Source: Kiritimatiellales bacterium
GTDB lineage: Bacteria; Verrucomicrobiota; Kiritimatiellia; Kiritimatiellales; Pontiellaceae
NCBI GenBank assembly: GCA_015486775.1
Contig: WFRA01000175.1
Location: 1-9,928 of the forward strand
Direction of reading: 5' to 3'
Length of the DNA stretch: 9,928 nt
Positions 5,827-9,928 of this stretch are shown piece by piece. Below the pieces are notes generated by a model. That model was not told the origin of the DNA. It ran no database searches and saw only the letters and a program-made list of their open reading frames with translations. The position numbers were made by a program, and so were the translations under genes. The first letter of the stretch is position 1. The number at the start of each line of letters is the position of its first letter.

Positions 5827-7095
5827 TTAGATCCTCGGCGCGTTGGCCAGCAGGAACTGCTCGGCTTCCGGACTCCAGAGCCCGTTGTGCTTCGCAACGA
5901 TTTCCGCGAGACCCTGGTAGAGCTCACCGTCCATGCCCGCCAGATCGTCGAGCGCCACCAGCGGCATGCTGACGTTGTTGTAGATCAGTTTCTTGCCTCC
6001 CGGAATATTGGGCAGATTCAGCGTGGTTTCGATCACCGCGTCGAGGCCACCGACATGCGTGATCATGGTGGACGGGTTGAGCTTGCCCTCCTCCATCATC
6101 TTGAGCGACTCGACCATGTCGTCGGTGTTGCCGCCGCTGGTTCCCACCACGTGCGTTGCGGCATAGTGGACGTTGTAGAAGTTAAACTCCGCAACGAACT
6201 CCGGATTGGTCGGCCCCGCAAAAAAGTTGAGGCAGCCGTCGAAGCCGAGAATCTGGTTCGCCTGCTCGACCACCGGGCGCACCGGTGCGTAGACAAATAC
6301 ATCGTCGTAGCCGCCCTTGGGCGTGAGCGACTTGAGATAGTCTACCCCTTTCCCTTCGTCGGCGGTGTTGACGTAGACCAGCTCGACGCCGTTGGCCTTG
6401 GCCTCCTCGACCGTGTAGATCGATGCCGCGCGCTCCAGGCGTGCGTTGTCGATGTCGGTCACCACCAGCAGGTTGGGTTTGCGGTCGCAGTGGATGGCAT
6501 AGTCGATCGCGCCGAGCCCCATCGGGCCAACGCCCGCGAGCAGCGCCATCGCGCCGCCTTCGACAATGCCCATTTCGTGGACATAGCTGCCCGGCGTGGT
6601 GTGGTAATTGGCGTGGAAACCGCCGACGATGCAGGAGACCGGCTCGGCCAGCGAACCGTGGTAGTAGGCCTCGCCATTGAAGGAGAGCAAGCAGTTGTTG
6701 CGCATCACCTCTTCCGGGATCACTACGTACTGCGCGTCGCCGCCAATGTTTTGATACGAATAGCCCGGCGCGGACAACACCCCGACCGGTCCGGCTTCAT
6801 CCACCAGCGCGGGCTGGATCGAAAAGCGGTCGCCCGCCTTGAACTGTTCCGCCCACTTCGCGCCCACCTCGACGATCTCCCCGCAAAACTCGTGCCCGAT
6901 AATGACCGGGTTTTCCGCAACGTCGTCCGGCACGCGCTTGTGCCTCGGCCCCTGCGTCGCCGCCTTGTAGGACGACATGCAGATGCTGTCCGAAACAATC
7001 TTCGCCAGGATCTCGCTCTCCTTGATGGCCGGGAGTTCAAACTCCTCGAGCCGCAAATCACTCTCTCCGTACAATCTAACTGCTTTTGTTTTCAT
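5827..7095 (-). CDS. SorE-like zinc-binding dehydrogenase (L-sorbose-1-phosphate reductase family)
   Basis: 422 residues of the medium-chain zinc dehydrogenase superfamily. The opening KAVRLYGESDLRLEEFELP, the segment SICMSSYKAA with zinc ligand Cys39, IIGHEFCGEI (His68, Glu69), the insertion SAPGYSYQNIGGDAQY and SLAEPVSCIVGGF (Glu151) are the pattern of proteins annotated as L-sorbose-1-phosphate reductase (SorE), which interconvert L-sorbose 1-P and D-glucitol 6-P. The four-Cys structural zinc lobe of classic alcohol dehydrogenases is absent. The Rossmann motif is AGVGPMGLG (187-195); Asp214 at the end of the next strand suggests NAD(H). The start has GGAGGGTTCC upstream. The gene sits between a SorD-like dehydrogenase and a RhaB-type kinase, consistent with a reductase acting on a ketose 1-phosphate. 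Family is well supported; substrate is inferred. Confidence 0.82.
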   Translation of the reverse strand: MKTKAVRLYGESDLRLEEFELPAIKESEILAKIVSDSICMSSYKAATQGPRHKRVPDDVAENPVIIGHEFCGEIVEVGAKWAEQFKAGDRFSIQPALVDEAGPVGVLSAPGYSYQNIGGDAQYVVIPEEVMRNNCLLSFNGEAYYHGSLAEPVSCIVGGFHANYHTTPGSYVHEMGIVEGGAMALLAGVGPMGLGAIDYAIHCDRKPNLLVVTDIDNARLERAASIYTVEEAKANGVELVYVNTADEGKGVDYLKSLTPKGGYDDVFVYAPVRPVVEQANQILGFDGCLNFFAGPTNPEFVAEFNFYNVHYAATHVVGTSGGNTDDMVESLKMMEEGKLNPSTMITHVGGLDAVIETTLNLPNIPGGKKLIYNNVSMPLVALDDLAGMDGELYQGLAEIVAKHNGLWSPEAEQFLLANAPRI

Positions 7096-7106
7096 GGAAC
7101 CCTCCG

Positions 7107-7203
7107 GGTTGGTTGATCGTTGTTTATTGTTAGTTGTCGAGGTTCGATTGGTGGCGGCCGGGGAGCAAAATCCCCATCAACCAGCAACCCTCGTTCAACA
7201 ACT
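7107..7203. repeat. Overlapping inverted repeats between the SorD-like and SorE-like genes
   Basis: The 111-base spacer holds three inverted pairs: GGTTGGTTGAT (7107-7117) with ATCAACCAGCAACC (7176-7189, 2-base bulge); AGTTGTCGAGG (7132-7142) with CCTCGTTCAACAACT (7189-7203, with a 4-base bulge); and a small hairpin GGGGA-GCAAAA-TCCCC (7160-7175). The first two cross each other, so they are alternative or pseudoknot-like pairings. No regulator site or riboswitch is recognised. Confidence 0.4.
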
Positions 7204-7206
7204 GCT

Positions 7207-8280
7207 CTAATTCAGCATCACTTGCCCGCCGGTGACGGGGATGGCTTGGCCGGTTTCATATTTTTGCTCGACGGAATAGAGGATGGCTTTCGTAACATCC
7301 TCACCGTCGCAACCGCGATTCATCGGCACTTGCGCTTCGTAGAAGGCCTTCACGTCTTCGACGGTCTTGGCGCCGGGCACCTTGCCGGTGTTGAGATACT
7401 GCACAAACAGTCCGCGCTCCGGATCGCTCCAGAGCGGGCCGTCGAAAAAGTTTCCGGGGCAGACGGTGTTGACCTTGGTGTTGTCGGCCACCAGCTCCTT
7501 GGCGAAGCTCTGCACGAGGCCGACCGAACCAAACTTGGAGCCGGCATAGGCCCCGTTCTTGTTGGAGCCTTCCAGTGCCGACTTCGAACTGATGCTGACG
7601 ATGTCGGTAAAATAGTTTCCGGTCGGCTTGTTCATCGCTTCCATCACGGGCGCAACATGCTTGGTGCAGAGGAAGAAGCCGACATAGTTGACATCGGTCA
7701 CAAACTCAAAATCCTTCAAGCTCATCTCCTTCACGCTGCCCGCCTTGAGCACGCCCGCATTGCTGACAAACAGATCGATGCCACCAACCGTCCCGACAAT
7801 CTCGTCGACCATGCCCTTGACGGATGCCTCGTCGGTCACGTTGACCGCCACGCCAAAGGCAACCGTGCGCCCTTCCTGTGCGTTGAGTTCAGTCGCCAGC
7901 TTTTTCGCGCCGACGACATTCATATCGGCGACAAAGACCAGTGCGCCATTCTTGATCAGCTCGCGCACAATGCCTTCGCCGAAACCCTGCGCCCCGCCGG
8001 TCACCACGCACACCTTGTTGTTGACCACGGCGGCGCGGCCGCTCGCCTTCCGAACATTGGAAGTTCCGTTGAGCGCATCGTCATAGTCCTCGCCCAGCAA
8101 AAAGCCCCCTACCCCATCCACGCTCACGGAGCGGATTCCGGCAGAAAACTTTTCCGCCAGCTCGTCGGCGGAACAGCTCAGCTCCGCGTTTTCAATCTGT
8201 TCGCGGAAGACAACGATGTCGCCCTTCTCCCCGTCGAACGAGAGACCCCTTAACAATGGAGCAATTTCAAACTTGTTCAT
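7207..8280 (-). CDS. SorD-like short-chain dehydrogenase with a long N-terminal extension (sorbitol-6-phosphate dehydrogenase type)
   Basis: 357 residues, about 85 more than a usual 250-270 residue short-chain dehydrogenase (SDR). The SDR core starts near 88: cofactor motif TGGAQGFG (94-101), Asp119 at the end of beta 2 (NAD preference), NAG (174-176), SISS with the catalytic Ser near 231, catalytic YAGSK (Tyr245, Lys249), CPGNF, and the closing QKYETGQAIPVTGGQVML. That ending is typical of sorbitol-6-phosphate 2-dehydrogenase-like SDRs, which oxidise D-glucitol 6-P to D-fructose 6-P. The extension contains VDGVGGFLLGEDYDDAL (54-70), reminiscent of the C-terminal end of class II aldolases in RhaE/YuxG-type aldolase-SDR fusions. 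The start overlaps the dprA-like stop (ATGA) and has AAGGAGAACGC upstream, so translation may be coupled. It is the first gene of the sugar operon; no convincing promoter is seen just upstream. Exact substrate is inferred. Confidence 0.82.
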   Translation of the reverse strand: MNKFEIAPLLRGLSFDGEKGDIVVFREQIENAELSCSADELAEKFSAGIRSVSVDGVGGFLLGEDYDDALNGTSNVRKASGRAAVVNNKVCVVTGGAQGFGEGIVRELIKNGALVFVADMNVVGAKKLATELNAQEGRTVAFGVAVNVTDEASVKGMVDEIVGTVGGIDLFVSNAGVLKAGSVKEMSLKDFEFVTDVNYVGFFLCTKHVAPVMEAMNKPTGNYFTDIVSISSKSALEGSNKNGAYAGSKFGSVGLVQSFAKELVADNTKVNTVCPGNFFDGPLWSDPERGLFVQYLNTGKVPGAKTVEDVKAFYEAQVPMNRGCDGEDVTKAILYSVEQKYETGQAIPVTGGQVMLN

Positions 8281-9548
8281 GCGTTCTCCTTGAATCCTGT
8301 CTGTATCGCAACATATCGAACCGGTTTGTCGAGTTTTCTGACCAAACCTTGTTCACTCATTTTTTTCATCCAATCATCTATCTGCCCTTTCCTTTGTCCT
8401 GTTGTTTGATGTAGCTCAACAGAGGTTTTGGGCTCTTTTAGAAGTCCGTGCAGAATTGGAAACACCGCCTGTTCAATGCGCTTTTCAGGAGTTGCAGTTG
8501 TGTATTCAACCTCGGCCGGTGCTTCTTTCACCTGCAACTCCAAGCCAGAAGCCGATGCGGGTGCGGAATATTCCAAGCTGAACAACTCCGACTGCTCGCC
8601 CACGGTCTCCAACAACGACGCATCCGCAAGTTGGGGTTTAATGGGTTTGGAAAAGTCAAGACTGAGCGGCTTGGCTCCATGCTTGATGAGTTTTTTGTTT
8701 CCAGAGGCCGGAAGTACGCTGGAATTGACCAAAACCGGACAAAACTTGAATCTATCGAGTTGCTCCAAGGCTCCCGCCCAGGTTCCTCCCCTGGTCTCGC
8801 TGGCAATAACAAGAGCGTGGTCTGCCAAGGCATAGATATATTTATTGCGTTGCATGGCATGGCCTGTATTCCACCCCGCCGATGGATCCACAGCAGAACA
8901 GAGAAGTAGGCGGTTATCACGCAATGCGGGTTTGTAGTCTTTGGAGACGACATCCGATTTCATCCGACAAGACAACACACCAACAGCCGTGCCTCCCTTC
9001 CTGAGGCCACCAAGCATTGAAATTTTGTCCGCGCCCTTGGCTCCGCCGGAAACCACCGTGATGTTTTCAGTAGCACAGGCCACACCTACCTTGTCGGCAT
9101 AGTCAACCAACTCAAAATGATCATCGACTTTCCGTGACCCGACAACAGCCAGCCCTCGTCGGTTAAAAAGATCCAAATTACCACAACAATAAATCAAAGG
9201 AGGAGCCTTGTCCTTGAGCCGCATCTTAAACATGCGCGGATATTGGCGGTCTGCACGACTGACCACCTGGATGCCGCGCTGGCTCCACATATCCAGAGCC
9301 TGGGACAATTGAAGCCCCCGGTTCAGCAGTTGTTCAACCCGTCCGACGGCCACACCCTGGACAATTTGGCCGAGCAGAGCCGAATCCTGCAACAAATCGG
9401 CGGGTTCGCGACCAACTTCCATCAAGGCGTTGGCCAGCTCGCGATATTCTTTCGGGGCGAGCGGCTTAACCGACTCGGTTTTCTGGCCGACCAACAATGG
9501 CGCTGTCAGGAGAAGGATTGCTTCTGTATTTGGACTTACTGCTTTCAT
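8277..9548 (-). CDS. DprA-like protein paired with a phosphoribosyltransferase (ShosA-type candidate)
   Basis: 423 residues. The N-terminal helical domain (about 1-100, with PLAPKEYRELANAL and RQYPRMF) is followed by a DprA/Smf Rossmann-like domain (about 105-295): APPLIYCCGN, AVVGSRK (134-140), VVSGGAKGADKIS (165-177), GGTAVGVLS, CSAVDPSAGWNTGHAMQRNKY and GGTWAGALEQL. A charged linker of about 50 residues leads to a winged-helix-like domain (about 354-415; KTSVELHQTTGQRKGQIDDW). DprA loads RecA onto single-stranded DNA in transformation, but here the gene follows a PRTase gene by 2 bases, as in ShosTA systems, where a DprA-domain protein neutralises a PRTase-domain toxin. The Shine-Dalgarno is weak (TTAGGA abutting the ATG), suggesting coupling to the upstream gene. 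Its stop overlaps the SDR start. Family is firm; antitoxin/defence role is inferred. Confidence 0.85.
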   Translation of the reverse strand: MKAVSPNTEAILLLTAPLLVGQKTESVKPLAPKEYRELANALMEVGREPADLLQDSALLGQIVQGVAVGRVEQLLNRGLQLSQALDMWSQRGIQVVSRADRQYPRMFKMRLKDKAPPLIYCCGNLDLFNRRGLAVVGSRKVDDHFELVDYADKVGVACATENITVVSGGAKGADKISMLGGLRKGGTAVGVLSCRMKSDVVSKDYKPALRDNRLLLCSAVDPSAGWNTGHAMQRNKYIYALADHALVIASETRGGTWAGALEQLDRFKFCPVLVNSSVLPASGNKKLIKHGAKPLSLDFSKPIKPQLADASLLETVGEQSELFSLEYSAPASASGLELQVKEAPAEVEYTTATPEKRIEQAVFPILHGLLKEPKTSVELHQTTGQRKGQIDDWMKKMSEQGLVRKLDKPVRYVAIQTGFKENA

Positions 9549-9550
9549 TC

Positions 9551-9928
9551 CTAACTACCATTTGCCGTTGACGCCAATGCAATAGGCACAACCGCACCTG
9601 CACCAGCACGTTTCAGCAACCACGCACCCACTGTCATTGTCCACCTTGAATCAACCATATCGTCGAACAGGAACACCGGCTCATTCTTCACCAGATTTTC
9701 ATCTACCTCAAAAACACCATCGAGATTCAGAGCCTGCATGGCGCTGTTCTGCATGGTTTTCTGGGGTTCGTTGCTTTTAACCTTTTCGATGCACGGAATA
9801 AATTCTATTCCGAGCCTATCTGCCAAACGCCGAGCAAAATCGGGCACCAACTCCGGATGTCGGATGGAGGGAATGCAAGCAAGCCAAGTTGGCCGGTATT
9901 CCAGCTTCCAATCGGCCAACATGGAGAC
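9551..9928 (-). CDS. C-terminal part of a RecQ-type phosphoribosyltransferase protein (ShosT-type candidate), cut by window edge
   Basis: 125 codons are visible, open to the window edge, so the N-terminus is missing. An internal ATG at 9922 need not be the start. The sequence is a type I PRTase fold: CIPSIRHPELVPDFARRLAD, FIPCIEKVKSNEPQKTMQNS, LNLDGVFEV, then the PRPP-binding loop VFLFDDMVDSRWTMT and AGAGAVVPIALA. This pattern is known to me mainly from the C-terminal PRTase domain of some RecQ helicases, so the full protein may be a helicase-PRTase fusion; the helicase cannot be seen here. PRTases bind 5-phosphoribosyl 1-diphosphate; the target of this one is unknown. The usual Gly of the DSGWT loop is Arg. 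The DprA-like gene starts 2 bases after its stop. In ShosTA the PRTase is the toxic partner. Domain is sure; role is inferred. Confidence 0.8.
   Translation of the reverse strand, partial: VSMLADWKLEYRPTWLACIPSIRHPELVPDFARRLADRLGIEFIPCIEKVKSNEPQKTMQNSAMQALNLDGVFEVDENLVKNEPVFLFDDMVDSRWTMTVGAWLLKRAGAGAVVPIALASTANGS

Noticed and set aside
5676..5927. An 83-codon minus-strand frame overlapping the SorE-like 3' end
   Set aside because: The upstream two thirds is an out-of-frame shadow rich in Ser/Arg; only the last 33 codons could be real, and these are treated as a separate finding.
4945..7116. A plus-strand open frame of 723 codons antisense to the kinase and SorE-like genes
   Set aside because: It mirrors two well-supported genes, has His/Arg/Val-rich shadow composition and no domain motif. 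It also crosses the intergenic palindromes, so it reflects GC and codon bias of the true strand.
7120..8253. A plus-strand open frame of 377 codons antisense to the SorD-like gene
   Set aside because: Shadow of the SDR gene, with no recognisable domain; the minus-strand frame carries all SDR motifs.
8277..9548. Housekeeping competence gene dprA
   Set aside because: The fold is DprA-like, but the 2-base spacing to a RecQ-type PRTase gene suggests a paired accessory system; the competence role cannot be fully excluded.
1..9928. CRISPR arrays, tRNA/rRNA genes, transposases or insertion sequences
   Set aside because: No regularly spaced direct repeats, no cloverleaf-like or rRNA sequence, and no transposase motif were seen on either strand.

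Overview
All supported genes lie on the minus strand, so transcription runs from high to low coordinates. The gene content suggests a Gram-negative, carbohydrate-degrading bacterium, probably of the PVC superphylum (Kiritimatiellota/Pontiella-like). This is inferred from an exported protein with an SHD1-like N-terminal domain plus Sel1 repeats, from a sugar operon with no PTS component in view, and from palindromic elements in most gene spacers. No rRNA, tRNA, CRISPR array or transposase gene was found. No gene-free stretch exceeds 300 bases.

Region A (9928 to 8277): the C-terminal part of a phosphoribosyltransferase (PRTase) domain of the type found at the end of some RecQ helicases runs off the window edge. 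A DprA-like protein with a C-terminal winged-helix-like domain starts 2 bases after its stop. A PRTase plus DprA pair is the composition of the ShosTA toxin-antitoxin/anti-phage systems. This is the best candidate for a defence module here.

Region B (8280 to 2222): a four-gene sugar operon follows, its first gene overlapping the dprA-like stop by four bases (ATGA). In order it encodes a SorD-like short-chain dehydrogenase, a SorE-like zinc dehydrogenase, a RhaB-type ketose kinase and a transketolase. Together they could carry a ketose through kinase (ketose 1-phosphate), reductase (alditol phosphate), dehydrogenase (ketose 5- or 6-phosphate) and transketolase. That would be a sorbose-type pathway in which a kinase replaces PTS phosphorylation. 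Substrates such as L-sorbose or L-xylulose fit the chemistry, but this is inference. No rhamnose isomerase or separate rhamnulose-1-phosphate aldolase is present in the window.

Region C (2221 to 1): an orphan HigA-like XRE regulator without a visible toxin, then an exported SHD1-like/Sel1-repeat protein with its own sigma70-like promoter. At the left edge is the start of an ORF that begins like a phosphohexomutase (LQNGSDVR motif) but then runs into GC-rich, repeat-like sequence and may be broken.

The spacers hold unusual inverted repeats: related AGGTC/AAAGTC elements after the transketolase and SorE-like genes, a 10-bp-stem palindrome before the kinase gene, nested palindromes before the SorE-like gene, and GC-rich repeats upstream of the Sel1 gene.
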